Below, piece after piece: positions 17,663 through 26,067 of a stretch of DNA of 64,000 nucleotides. The DNA is from Chryseobacterium sp. 36-9. GTDB taxonomy: Bacteria; Bacteroidota; Bacteroidia; Flavobacteriales; Weeksellaceae. A program made the position numbers and the translations under genes. The stretch's first letter is position 1; each line of letters starts with the position of its first letter. Where the stretch lies: contig MKVE01000017.1 in the NCBI GenBank assembly GCA_001898785.1, forward strand, positions 1-64,000, read 5' to 3'. The notes beneath the pieces were generated by a model. That model searched no databases. It was not told the DNA's origin and saw nothing but the letters and a program-made list of their open reading frames with translations.

Positions 17663-18352
17663 ATGGGAAATAACAATTTAAACTATGAGGAGTATCCGGC
17701 GATTGGCGATGCGCTGATTGCAAGTTTTAACAGGGATCAAGCGGAACTGGCGGGACATTACAAGATGATGGATTCGGATTTTGTGGCTGAATTTCAGAAT
17801 GCTATTGATGCAGTTCGAGGAACGGCATCTGTGCTGGCGAAAACGGAGGAACTGAAAAGCGTGACCAAAAAGCTGTACGGACTGGCGGATGAGGCTAATC
17901 AAAAATTGTTGTTTTTGATAGACTATGTGAAAGATGCCGGACTGGAGTCTGCCTCTATATCCGGCATCCGAAGCAAACTGACCACAAGAAATATTGAGGG
18001 TGCCGTATACGATCTGAGAGAGGTGCTGCCGTATCTTGATAGCCATCAGGCGGAACTGGATGCCGGGAATATGCCGAAAGATTTTTTGAAGTATTTTCCT
18101 CCGATCCTTCCTCAGCTAGAGGCCTGGAATGCGGAACAAATTGCGATTATCAGTAACAGAAAATCTCTTGTAGAAGCTAATAAGGTTTTGTTTGAGAATG
18201 CTTACCGCTATATCTCCAAAGTGAGCAACAATGGTAAAAAGGTTTTCAAAAATACGGTAAAGAAGGATGATTATACGATTTCGAAATTGCTGACCAAGGT
18301 GAGGGCGGAGAAGAAAGGACAAGAGGAGAATCCTGAAAATCCTAATTCTTAG
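17663..18352 (+). CDS. Hypothetical helical protein downstream of the 21-bp array
   Basis: A 229-residue soluble-looking protein without signal peptide or membrane span. It is almost entirely predicted helix. The middle (about 55-110) carries charged amphipathic segments, and the end is a basic stretch followed by a Glu/Pro/Asn tail (KKGQEENPENPNS). The family is not recognised. Its base composition is richer in G and C than the AT-rich flanks. It is a single-gene unit between the 21-bp array and a strong terminator at 18371. Confidence 0.75.
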   Translation: MGNNNLNYEEYPAIGDALIASFNRDQAELAGHYKMMDSDFVAEFQNAIDAVRGTASVLAKTEELKSVTKKLYGLADEANQKLLFLIDYVKDAGLESASISGIRSKLTTRNIEGAVYDLREVLPYLDSHQAELDAGNMPKDFLKYFPPILPQLEAWNAEQIAIISNRKSLVEANKVLFENAYRYISKVSNNGKKVFKNTVKKDDYTISKLLTKVRAEKKGQEENPENPNS

Positions 18353-18370
18353 AATCAAATGATTGTGTGG

Positions 18371-18400
18371 AATCCCTGAGCGTGAGCTCGGGGATTTTTG
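18371..18400 (+). terminator. Intrinsic terminator
   Basis: AATCCCTGAGC (18371-18381) pairs over 11 bp with GCTCGGGGATT (18386-18396), with one G-T pair and a GTGA loop, then TTT. It ends the 17663-18352 gene. Confidence 0.85.
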
Positions 18401-18410
18401 CTACTAATAT

Positions 18411-18440
18411 TAAGATTGCTTCACTTCGTTCGCAATGACA
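18411..18440 (+). repeat. Short dispersed-repeat-like word
   Basis: The stretch GATTGCTTCACTTCGTTCGC followed by AATGACAG resembles the 'TCATTGCGA…GAAG…AAGCAATCT' type of intergenic repeat common in Bacteroidota. It lies just after a terminator. Confidence 0.4.
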
Positions 18441-18474
18441 GTATTTTGATTCGTTAGAAAACAAGAGAATAAAT

Positions 18475-18482
18475 TATCTTTG
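18475..18482 (+). promoter_or_regulatory. -7 box of the nucleoid-associated protein gene
   Basis: TATCTTTG fits TAnnTTTG and lies 20 bases before the ATG at 18503, leaving a short leader. Confidence 0.55.
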
Positions 18483-18502
18483 CAATCCTAAAACAAAAAC
18501 AA

Positions 18503-19531
18503 ATGTTTTCAAAAATTACAGTTCACAGAGTCGGGAATAAAATCAATGGAGAATCTTTAACGCTTTCCCAGGAAGAGCTACAGCTGGAAGATGAGATGAA
18601 GGAATTGCTCGGAAATTATTTTATGAGTGCTTTCAAATCGGAAGAGCAGTTCCAGTTCTACAGCGACTCTTATCTGGTGAATAATCCTGTTTACAGTTCT
18701 GTGTCCGAAATTTTTGAAGACAAGGCCAAGTTCCAATGGGAATCTGAGAATATTGCCAAACATCTTTATGATGCGGCAGAAAATCCGCGCGTTCAGGCCG
18801 GTGAGTTGTTCGTTGTTTATTTTGAAGGCGATGTTATCGAGTCTGCTGACAACAGTGACAAAAAAATAGATTCTATCGGGCTGTTCAAAACTGAAAAGAG
18901 GGAAGGTTTCCTTAAAATCAATCCTCAGGATGAATCTTTTGAAATCGAAAGAGATTTTGGGATCAGCCTGTCAAAAATCGACAAAGCGGCTTTGATCTAT
19001 AACAATGACAAAGAAACCGGCTACATCCTGTCTGTGGTTGATAACAACAAAAACGGCGATATGTATTATTGGTTCGAGGACTTCCTGAAAGTAAAACAAC
19101 GCGACGACGAATACTTCCACACCCAGGAAACATTGACAGTTTATAAGGATTTTATCACACAAAAGTTACCGGAAGAGTTTGAAGTTTCCAAAGCTGACCA
19201 GGCGGATTTTCTCAACAAGTCTATCAATTTCTTCAAAGAAAAAGAAGAGTTCAAATATGATGATTTTGTCAATGAAGTTTTGCAGGATGAAAGTGTTATC
19301 GAGAGTTTTTCCAACTTCAAATCTGATTATGAGCAGGATATGCAGATCTCGATTTCTGAAGATTTCCCGATTAACACACAAGCGGTTAAAAAGCAACAGA
19401 GACATTTTAAATCGATTATTAAACTCGATAAAAATTTCCATATCTACATCCATGGCGACCGCAAAATGATAGAAACGGGACAGGACGAGAAGGGGAAATA
19501 CTACCGTTTATATTTTGAACAAGAGAAATAA
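18503..19531 (+). CDS. Nucleoid-associated protein, NdpA family
   Basis: A 342-residue soluble protein of the NdpA/YejK-type family (PF04245). It shows the characteristic N-terminal run (KITVHRVGNK) and a middle with GLFKTEKREGFLKI. The C-terminal half is acidic and ends with a short beta segment (YRLYFEQEK). YejK in E. coli binds the nucleoid and topoisomerase IV; the Bacteroidota form is not well studied. It is a single gene with its own promoter. Confidence 0.8.
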   Translation: MFSKITVHRVGNKINGESLTLSQEELQLEDEMKELLGNYFMSAFKSEEQFQFYSDSYLVNNPVYSSVSEIFEDKAKFQWESENIAKHLYDAAENPRVQAGELFVVYFEGDVIESADNSDKKIDSIGLFKTEKREGFLKINPQDESFEIERDFGISLSKIDKAALIYNNDKETGYILSVVDNNKNGDMYYWFEDFLKVKQRDDEYFHTQETLTVYKDFITQKLPEEFEVSKADQADFLNKSINFFKEKEEFKYDDFVNEVLQDESVIESFSNFKSDYEQDMQISISEDFPINTQAVKKQQRHFKSIIKLDKNFHIYIHGDRKMIETGQDEKGKYYRLYFEQEK

Positions 19532-19556
19532 AAGTTTGTAATTCTTTAAAAAATAT

Positions 19557-19627
19557 CTCTCGCAGATTTGGCAAATTAAGCAGATTTTTGAATTATCTGT
19601 ATCAACTGTTAAATCTGCGAGAATTTT
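19557..19627. repeat. Inverted-repeat element built on CGCAGATTT
   Basis: TCTCGCAGATTT near 19558 and AAATCTGCGAGA near 19611-19622 are inverted copies flanking the related words AAGCAGATTTTT and TATCTG. Such 'ctcgcagatt…aatctgcgag' elements are common between genes in Bacteroidota. It may also act as a weak terminator of the NdpA gene (T-run after 19625). Confidence 0.55.
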
Positions 19628-19699
19628 TTTTGCATTCATTTTAAACTCTTAATATTTTTAGAATTTAACATAATATTAGATTCAGTTATAAAAAATTTC

Positions 19700-19707
19700 T
19701 ACCTTTG
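19700..19707 (+). promoter_or_regulatory. -7 box abutting the next start codon
   Basis: TACCTTTG matches TAnnTTTG perfectly and ends five bases before the ATG at 19713, so the transcript probably begins at the start codon. Confidence 0.55.
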
Positions 19708-19712
19708 TGGCT

Positions 19713-20072
19713 ATGTTGAACAAGAAAAACAAACAATTTCAGAAAATCATTTCGGTATTTATTACTGCGATGTATGTTTTTGTGGTTTTGTTTTCTTCAG
19801 AATTACATAACCACAAGGGCGAATCTTTTTTCAAAGATTCTGGTTCCAAAAAAACAGAAAAGTCTATTACGAAGGAGCTTTCGAGCAATCAATCGGGTGA
19901 CTGTCTGGCTTGTCATTTTTTGGCAACAGGCAACTCGCTGGTTCCGGAGCAGTTCACTTTTTATTTTGAGAACCACACACAAGAAACCGAGCAGATCATC
20001 TCCGCTCAGGAAAAAATTTGGGAACAAACCAAATCAACCATTCAGCTCCGCGGTCCACCCGCATTTTCTTAA
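19713..20072 (+). CDS. Small secreted Cys/His protein of a metal-transport locus (HYC_CC_PP-like)
   Basis: A 119-residue protein with a basic N-terminus and hydrophobic signal (IISVFITAMYVFVVLFSS). HNHKGE follows, then a CxxCH motif (GDCLACHF) and the C-terminal end LRGPPAFS. It resembles the short secreted proteins with Cys motifs and a terminal Pro-Pro that precede TonB receptor or metal-efflux genes in Flavobacteriia. Start 19713 (ATG) was preferred to GTG 19707, which lies inside the -7 box. The function is unknown; a metal-binding role is inferred. Confidence 0.65.
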   Translation: MLNKKNKQFQKIISVFITAMYVFVVLFSSELHNHKGESFFKDSGSKKTEKSITKELSSNQSGDCLACHFLATGNSLVPEQFTFYFENHTQETEQIISAQEKIWEQTKSTIQLRGPPAFS

Positions 20073-20120
20073 ATTTCAATTTTCTCAATAATCCATTGAG
20101 AACTTCATTGAATTAATTCA

Positions 20121-20209
20121 AACCATTTTGGCAAGAGACGAAGTCTCGTAATTTCGGTAACATAAATATCAACCATTTAAAAAGAGGCGAAGTCTCGACA
20201 TATTGGTAG
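20121..20209. repeat. Two direct copies of a 40-bp unit, each with a small hairpin
   Basis: Copies at 20121-20160 and 20171-20209 both begin AACCATTT and end near TCGGTAA/TTGGTAG. Each contains a perfect or near-perfect hairpin: GAGAC-GAA-GTCTC at 20135-20147 and GAGGC-GAA-GTCTC at 20184-20196. They lie between the small secreted-protein gene and the receptor gene. No gene is seen in 20073-20436. Confidence 0.6.
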
Positions 20210-20241
20210 ATATGAATCCGAAAATTATTTGGGCAGCTTTA

Positions 20242-20312
20242 TCCGCCCTCCACTCCCGCTTTTTTCTTTTTTAGCAAAAAAAGAAAAAGAGCTCCGTTCA
20301 GGTCGGGCTGCG
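20242..20312 (-). repeat. Dispersed hairpin element, copy A
   Basis: On the minus strand this reads GCAGCCCGACCTGAACGGA, then a 13-14-bp CTTTTT…AAAAAG stem with loop TGCT, then GCGGGAGTGGAGGGCGG. Its outer arms match the element at 45151-45254, and it is more distantly similar to those at 29128-29233 and 60393-60474. Confidence 0.65.
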
Positions 20313-20436
20313 TGTGATTCTACGTTTCAAAATTGCGTCAAGAATTAATTTCAATAAAAAAGATGGACTTTAGAATTGTGTTCTAATATCTCAAATCTAA
20401 ATTCTAACATCTACTTCAATTATACATTTTAAATAA

Positions 20437-22818
20437 ATGAAACACATTATAAATCTAATGCTGGTCTTTTTCGGACTTACATTAGTAACCGCGCAGAGCT
20501 ATTCTGTAGAAGGAACTGTTCAGGATTTCCACGACAAAACGATGCTGGAAAATGCCGTTGTAACGTTAGGAAATTCTACCACGAAAACCGATAAAAAAGG
20601 AAGGTTTTCATTCAGCAACATCTCTGCAGGGTCGCATCAGCTGGTCGCAAAGCATCCTCTCTGCGACGATTATACTGAAAATGTAAAAGTCGACAGAGAC
20701 TTGCATTTGGCCATCATATTGGAACACCATTCCAACGAGATACAAGGCGTCACACTCCACGGCAGTCACAAAACCAAAAGTTCTGTGATTATGAGTACGC
20801 TGGACAAGACAGAAATTGATAGGAATTCCACGGAAAATCTGGGAAATTTATTATCCAGAATCACAGGTGTTTCAGCTTTGAAAACAGGAAATAATATTAC
20901 AAAACCGGTTATACGTGGCTTATACGGAAGCCGAATTTCTATCCTGAACAACGGCGTGAAAATGGCTGAGCAAGAATGGGGCGTAGAGCACGCTCCTAAT
21001 ATTGATGTCACCGATTTTGAACACATCGATGTCATCAAAGGTGCTTCCGCTCTGAAATATGGGAACGAAGGTGTTGGCGGCGTTGTGGTTCTGGAACCCG
21101 CGATTTTACCAAAAAAAGATACAATAATGGGTAACATTAGACTTTCCGGAATTTCTAATGGAAGAGGAGGGGAATTAGGCGCTACAATTATTAAATCTTG
21201 GGAAAATGATTGGTTTGTAAAAGCTGGTGGAACTTACAGAAAAACGGGTGATCAATATATTCCGCATCATACGTTGCAAAATACAGGTCAGGAGTTTAAT
21301 TCTTTCAATTTTGCGTTTGGGAAACATAGTTTCCTACAAGGGTTTGATGTTTCTTACAGTGGAACCAATCAGGAATTCGGGATTTATAAAGGTGCACATT
21401 TGTCGAGTCCGGAGGATTTTTACAATGCTGTTAACTTTGGGCAACCTTATTTTTTGGATAACTTCAGTTACGATATTGATAATCCTAAGCAGGAAGTGGC
21501 GCATCATATTGCTAAAGTTTCTGCTTACAAACGTTTCTCCGATTTTGGGAAACTGACTTTTCAATACAGCTTCCAATATAACCGAAGAAAGGAATTTGAT
21601 ATCCGAAGAGGAGAATTGCTGAATGTTCCATCAATGGACTTGAGGTTAATTACGCATTCTGCCAGTTTGGTTCATTTGATTGAGCGTCTGAATTGGAGTT
21701 TGGAAAGCGGTATCTCCGGAAGTTTTCAGGATAATTTTCCAGATCCGGCAACCAAAGCAAGACGTCTGATTCCTGATTATTACCGATATGATGCAGGCGC
21801 ATTTTCAATTTTCAAATATAGATTCAGTTCAAAATTGAATGCGGAAGCCGCAGTTAGATATGACTTCAGCAGATATGATGCTTACAAATATTATGATTCT
21901 GATAAATGGAATGATAATTATGCCAGCCAATTTTCGGAATTCTTTGTAAGCGAATCCGGAAGCCGAATTCTGACAAGACCTATTCTGGATTATCATAATC
22001 TCTCTGCCAATGTCGGTCTGAATTATAAACCAACTCAAGATTTTGAATTTAAACTCAATCTTTCCAGAGCGGAAAGAACGCCGAATCCTGCGGAACTTTT
22101 TGCGGACGGATTACATCATTCGGCAGCCATAATGGAGGAAGGGAATCTGAGTATCAAAAAAGAAACGATTTACAATGTGAATCTTTCTTTGGCAGGTCAG
22201 TTTGATGTCTTGAAAGGTCTTCATATCGAAGCGAATCCTTATCTGATGTATTCTGATAGTTTTATTAATCAAATTCCAACGGGTGTTATGAATACTAACC
22301 GAGGTGTTTTCCCTGTGGAATCTTATCAGCAAGTTAAAGCAAGAATGCTTGGTGTGGATGTGGATGCAGAACTGTCAATTTTGGATAATCTGAAATGGAA
22401 ATCAGGGTACAGCGTTTTGAGAGGCGATGACCTCACGAACAATCAGCCATTGATTCTGATGATGCCGGCGAGAAACAGAAACTCAATTGAAATTATGCTT
22501 CACAAACCTTCTCAATTCTATGTAACATTAGAAAATGACAATGTGTTCAGGCAGAAACGTTATCCGATAGCCAATCTTCCTGTTACTTTTATAAAAGATG
22601 GTGTGGAGAGAAGTGAGATTGTCGATTTCAGTACGCCGCCTGCAGCTTATACAAGTTTCAATGCGACATTGGGCGCTAACTTATTCAAACATCTGAATGT
22701 CAATTTCAGAATCAACAACTTATTTAACACAGAGTATCGAGAATATCTGAACAGGCTTAGATATTATATGTACGAGCCGGGAAGAAACTTAGTGGTAACT
22801 CTGAAATACAATTTTTAA
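20437..22818 (+). CDS. TonB-dependent outer-membrane receptor, probably for a metal
   Basis: A 793-residue protein with a signal peptide (1-19, ending TAQS) and a carboxypeptidase-regulatory-like beta domain at about 22-105. A TonB plug follows at about 118-225 (NLGNLLSRITGVSALKTG … VIKGASALKYGNEGVGG), then a beta-barrel ending in YNF. His-rich loop segments (EHH, YIPHHTLQ, LHHSAA) are seen. A His-rich lipoprotein gene follows 28 bases later and a Cys/His secreted protein precedes it. This context resembles zinc-type (ZnuD-like) receptors, so uptake of zinc or another metal is inferred. The ligand cannot be fixed from sequence. Confidence 0.88.
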   Translation: MKHIINLMLVFFGLTLVTAQSYSVEGTVQDFHDKTMLENAVVTLGNSTTKTDKKGRFSFSNISAGSHQLVAKHPLCDDYTENVKVDRDLHLAIILEHHSNEIQGVTLHGSHKTKSSVIMSTLDKTEIDRNSTENLGNLLSRITGVSALKTGNNITKPVIRGLYGSRISILNNGVKMAEQEWGVEHAPNIDVTDFEHIDVIKGASALKYGNEGVGGVVVLEPAILPKKDTIMGNIRLSGISNGRGGELGATIIKSWENDWFVKAGGTYRKTGDQYIPHHTLQNTGQEFNSFNFAFGKHSFLQGFDVSYSGTNQEFGIYKGAHLSSPEDFYNAVNFGQPYFLDNFSYDIDNPKQEVAHHIAKVSAYKRFSDFGKLTFQYSFQYNRRKEFDIRRGELLNVPSMDLRLITHSASLVHLIERLNWSLESGISGSFQDNFPDPATKARRLIPDYYRYDAGAFSIFKYRFSSKLNAEAAVRYDFSRYDAYKYYDSDKWNDNYASQFSEFFVSESGSRILTRPILDYHNLSANVGLNYKPTQDFEFKLNLSRAERTPNPAELFADGLHHSAAIMEEGNLSIKKETIYNVNLSLAGQFDVLKGLHIEANPYLMYSDSFINQIPTGVMNTNRGVFPVESYQQVKARMLGVDVDAELSILDNLKWKSGYSVLRGDDLTNNQPLILMMPARNRNSIEIMLHKPSQFYVTLENDNVFRQKRYPIANLPVTFIKDGVERSEIVDFSTPPAAYTSFNATLGANLFKHLNVNFRINNLFNTEYREYLNRLRYYMYEPGRNLVVTLKYNF

Positions 22819-22846
22819 TTATTACAAACTTAAAATTTAAATCGAA

Positions 22847-23407
22847 ATGAAAAAATTATTAAATATTACACTAGCACTTTTAGCAGCCTTTTTTATCTTG
22901 TCTTGTAGAAACAGCGATGATGATGTTCCTGAAGACGTACACGAGCACGATGAGATTGGAAAAGTAGTTTTGACATTAACTAATAAAGCTAATGCTAGTG
23001 ATGTTCAAACTATTAGTGTAATTTCTGGTGTTGCAGATGGGCATTTGCATTTGCACGCTGGTGATACTTATTTTGCTGTTTTGGATTTCCAAATCAAGCA
23101 CGATGATCATTACCACTCTTCGGATGAGATAGAGGAAGAGAAAGATCATCATTTTATTACATTCAATCCTGCTAATGCGGATATTGTTGTAGTGAGAGCT
23201 GCTAATGATATTGTAAGAACAGATGGACAAAAATTAGGTCTTAGAACAGAATGGACCATTAATTCTACACAGGAAACCGGAAAAATGAATATCAAGTTGG
23301 TTCACGGGCCAGCTACAGTTAATCAAAATTATCCTTCTGCAGCTAATCAGCTAGGTCAGACTACCGGAGGTGAAACAGATGTTGATATTACTGTAGATGC
23401 TCATTAA
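22847..23407 (+). CDS. His-rich surface lipoprotein paired with the TonB receptor
   Basis: A 186-residue lipoprotein with lipobox FILSC (Cys20). His-rich clusters occur at VHEHDE, GHLHLHAGD, HDDHYHSSDE and KDHHF, spaced through a beta-type domain ending in DVDITVDAH. It is 28 bases after the receptor and before a strong terminator. It resembles the small lipoproteins paired with TonB receptors in Flavobacteriia. The likely role is to bind metal at the cell surface and pass it to the receptor, which is inference from composition and context. Confidence 0.75.
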   Translation: MKKLLNITLALLAAFFILSCRNSDDDVPEDVHEHDEIGKVVLTLTNKANASDVQTISVISGVADGHLHLHAGDTYFAVLDFQIKHDDHYHSSDEIEEEKDHHFITFNPANADIVVVRAANDIVRTDGQKLGLRTEWTINSTQETGKMNIKLVHGPATVNQNYPSAANQLGQTTGGETDVDITVDAH

Positions 23408-23434
23408 TCCAATATTTATTTAATATGTTGAAAT

Positions 23435-23470
23435 AAAGATGTCTTTCCAAAAGGCATCTTTATTTTTTTG
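23435..23470 (+). terminator. Intrinsic terminator of the receptor-lipoprotein operon
   Basis: AAAGATGTC (23435-23443) pairs with GGCATCTTT (23453-23461), 9 bp with one T-G pair, then ATTTTTTT. Confidence 0.85.
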
Positions 23471-23514
23471 CGAAAACTTTATGATTTTTTTATAAATATC
23501 AAGGAAGTAAATAA

Positions 23515-23546
23515 TTTTGAATTTCCTCAGAATTTACCTACTTTTG
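23515..23546 (+). promoter_or_regulatory. Promoter of tig
   Basis: The -33 box TTTTG (23515-23519) and -7 box TACTTTTG (23539-23546) are separated by 19 bases, the textbook Bacteroidota arrangement. The ATG is at 23567. Confidence 0.75.
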
Positions 23547-23566
23547 CAACCTAAAAATTTCAATTA

Positions 23567-24901
23567 ATGAACGTTACAGCGACAAACCATGATGAAGTAA
23601 GTGCATTGCTTACAGTAACATTGGAAAAATCAGACTATAAAGAAAAAGTAGAAAAGCAATTGATCAACTATGCGAAAAATGCACAGGTTCCTGGATTCAG
23701 AAAAGGAAAAGTACCATTGAGCATGGTTAGAAAACAATATGAAGCCGGTATTGCTTACGAGGAAATCAATAAGCAAATTTCTGATGCGTTGAATAACTAC
23801 GTTAATGAAAATAAACTAAGATTAGTCGGGCAGCCGGTTCCTCAGCCGGTAAACGATTTTAACCATAATGCAGATTCTTTATCCGTAGCTTTCGAAGTTG
23901 GATATGAGCCGGAATTCACTGTAGATTTGACTAAATATGAAGCGCCTCACTACAAAGTTGAAGCTTCTGACAAAGAAATCTCTACAAGTGTAGAAAATAT
24001 GCAAAAGCGTTTTGCCGAAAGAGTTCCTGAGGAAAAAATCGGTAAAGATTCTTATGTGGCATTGGAAGTTTCTCAAGTTGTAGAAGCTGAGGCTGAAGGT
24101 GATCACCACCATGCACCAAAAAACGTAACTGTTTCCAAAGAACAGAAAGAAGCTTATGATCTGGTTAAAAAACTGAAGAAAGACGATTCTGTAAAAGTGT
24201 CTAAAGAAGATCTTCAGGCTAAGGAAGAGTTGGCAAAACAATTAGGATTCAGCAAAGAAGAAGCAGAACACCTTCACCACAACGAAGTGGAAGTAACTGT
24301 AAAAGATATCTACGGGTTGAACTTTGCAGAGCTTAATCAAGAGCTTTTCGATAAAGTTTATGGTAAAGATGTTATCAAAACTGAAGAAGAATTGAAAGCG
24401 AGAGTGAAATCTGAATTGGATGAGTATTTCCAACAAAATGCTGATGTACATTTCGTAAATAAAATCCTTCAACAAATTAACGAAAAAGAAGAAATCAAAC
24501 TACCGGAAGCTTTTCTTATTAAGTGGTTATTGTTCTCCAACCAGAATATCACTTCTGAAGAGCAGGCAAAAGAAATCCTTGAAAACGAGAAAAATATTAT
24601 CAAAGGTCAGATCCTAGAAGGAAAACTGATGAATGATAACGATATCCAATTGGATTATGCAGAGGTTCTTGGACAAGCTGAGCAATTGGTAAGAAACCAG
24701 TTAGCAATCTACGGAATCCACCATCTAGGTGATGATGAGGTTCAGAAATATGCAGCAGAAATGCTGAAAGATGAGAATCAGGTAAGACAAATTTCTTCCG
24801 AAGTTGCTATGGCTAAGTTGAAAGATGTTATCCTTGAAAAATCTAAAAAGAAAGAAACCAAAATCTCTCACGATGAGTTTCTTGAAGAATTGAAAAAATA
24901 A
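23567..24901 (+). CDS. tig: Trigger factor
   Basis: A 444-residue ribosome-bound chaperone. The N-terminal domain has the ribosome-docking signature GFRKGKVP at residues 43-50. The middle PPIase-like domain (about 150-270) is degenerate, with a Lys/Glu-rich insert and HHHAPK and HLHHNE patches. The C-terminal helical chaperone arms run from about 270 to 444. It is a single gene between its own promoter and a strong terminator. The weak PPIase domain is usual for Bacteroidota. Confidence 0.95.
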   Translation: MNVTATNHDEVSALLTVTLEKSDYKEKVEKQLINYAKNAQVPGFRKGKVPLSMVRKQYEAGIAYEEINKQISDALNNYVNENKLRLVGQPVPQPVNDFNHNADSLSVAFEVGYEPEFTVDLTKYEAPHYKVEASDKEISTSVENMQKRFAERVPEEKIGKDSYVALEVSQVVEAEAEGDHHHAPKNVTVSKEQKEAYDLVKKLKKDDSVKVSKEDLQAKEELAKQLGFSKEEAEHLHHNEVEVTVKDIYGLNFAELNQELFDKVYGKDVIKTEEELKARVKSELDEYFQQNADVHFVNKILQQINEKEEIKLPEAFLIKWLLFSNQNITSEEQAKEILENEKNIIKGQILEGKLMNDNDIQLDYAEVLGQAEQLVRNQLAIYGIHHLGDDEVQKYAAEMLKDENQVRQISSEVAMAKLKDVILEKSKKKETKISHDEFLEELKK

Positions 24902-24920
24902 TTGATATTCTTATATAATA

Positions 24921-24955
24921 AAACGCTCCAGGTTTCTGGAGCGTTTTTTATTTTT
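24921..24955 (+). terminator. Intrinsic terminator of tig
   Basis: AAACGCTCCAG (24921-24931) pairs perfectly with CTGGAGCGTTT (24936-24946) around GTTT, then TTT. Confidence 0.9.
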
Positions 24956-25002
24956 CCACAATTTATCAAACTAATATATATGTTTTCGAAAAATCCAAAT
25001 CA

Positions 25003-25884
25003 TCAGAAATTCAAAAACAACCTTGGATTGATGGGTTGGTTATTTTTATGAACTTCATAATGAAGATGGGGACCTGTAGAGCGTCCGGTATTTCCTGATT
25101 TTGCGATGATCTGACCAACTTTTACACGATCATTAGTTTCTACCAAAACTTCGGAAAGATGGCCATAAAGAGTTGCCAATCCATTACTGTGCTCTATAAT
25201 CACACAATTGCCGTATCCTCCTTTCACACCGGCAAAAATCACTTTTCCGGATGCTGCACATTTTACAGGACTTCCGTAAGCTACAGCGATGTCCAATCCT
25301 TTATGGAATTGCATTTGGTCTTTCTCGGCCGGAGCATTACTGGACGCATTTTTATCTTCCTTTACAATTGCCTGTCTTTTCACGACATTTCCAAGGCTGT
25401 CCTTTTCTTCGGCAACATTAGAATTATTTGTAATTTCCGTAGATTTTGGAGGAATTGGATTTTTTCTGATCCCGAAATTCGAAGAAATATAGCCATCCGT
25501 AGGAATACCTAACGGAACCTGCTGTAACCGTTGTTCCAGATCGACCAGGTATTGGCTGTAGCGGTTACTGACTTTGGCAAGATAAACTTCATTCTCCAGG
25601 CTGTCTTTTGCTAATCTTTCTATTCTAAGGTCAGAAACATTTTTTGATTTTAGGAATCCGTCGATACTCCGTATACTTTGGTCAACAATCGCAAGGTCGG
25701 TTTTCAGCTGGAGATGATCGATGCTGTCTTTTTCATTATTGATTTTAACAAGATTCACTTCATAGACCTTATCGTCTTTTCCAGTATAGAGTTTTGCAAT
25801 AATCATAGCCTGAACAAAGCAAGCGACTAGAAGAAGTATAAGAACAATATTGGTTTTCTTCTTTGATTTTAGAAATTGGACCAT
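25003..25884 (-). CDS. M23-family peptidoglycan endopeptidase
   Basis: A 293-residue protein with one N-terminal membrane anchor (about 14-32), a coiled-coil region at about 45-120, a low-complexity linker, and a C-terminal LytM/M23 domain at about 190-293. Metal ligands are seen in HKGLDIA and GPHLHYEV. It should act in the periplasm on peptide cross-bridges, or activate amidases if it is an EnvC/NlpD-type protein. It is convergent with tig and separated from gpsA by a shared promoter region. Confidence 0.9.
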   Translation of the reverse strand: MVQFLKSKKKTNIVLILLLVACFVQAMIIAKLYTGKDDKVYEVNLVKINNEKDSIDHLQLKTDLAIVDQSIRSIDGFLKSKNVSDLRIERLAKDSLENEVYLAKVSNRYSQYLVDLEQRLQQVPLGIPTDGYISSNFGIRKNPIPPKSTEITNNSNVAEEKDSLGNVVKRQAIVKEDKNASSNAPAEKDQMQFHKGLDIAVAYGSPVKCAASGKVIFAGVKGGYGNCVIIEHSNGLATLYGHLSEVLVETNDRVKVGQIIAKSGNTGRSTGPHLHYEVHKNNQPINPRLFLNF

Positions 25885-25907
25885 TAATTGATTTTTAAAA
25901 TGGACTG

Positions 25908-25936
25908 CAAAAGTAAGAATTTTTTACATTTTTCAA
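25908..25936 (-). promoter_or_regulatory. Promoter of the M23 peptidase gene
   Basis: On the minus strand TTG (25936-25934) is followed after 18 bases by TACTTTTG (25915-25908). The ATG is at 25884. Confidence 0.7.
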
Positions 25937-26011
25937 TTTTAATCAACGTTGAGCGAATTTTTATTTAACAAAAGTTAATAATTCTTAATTAATTGTTAAA
26001 GAAAATTTACA

Positions 26012-26043
26012 TTGAGGTAAATTCATAAATAACCTTAGATTTG
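26012..26043 (+). promoter_or_regulatory. Promoter of gpsA
   Basis: TTG (26012-26014) and TAGATTTG (26036-26043) with a 21-base spacer; the ATG is at 26068. Confidence 0.6.
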
Positions 26044-26067
26044 TAGCAATGAAAAAGACGACAAATA

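Noticed and set aside
19707-19712. GTG start for the small secreted protein
   Set aside because: The GTG begins with the last base of the -7 promoter box; ATG 19713 fits better.
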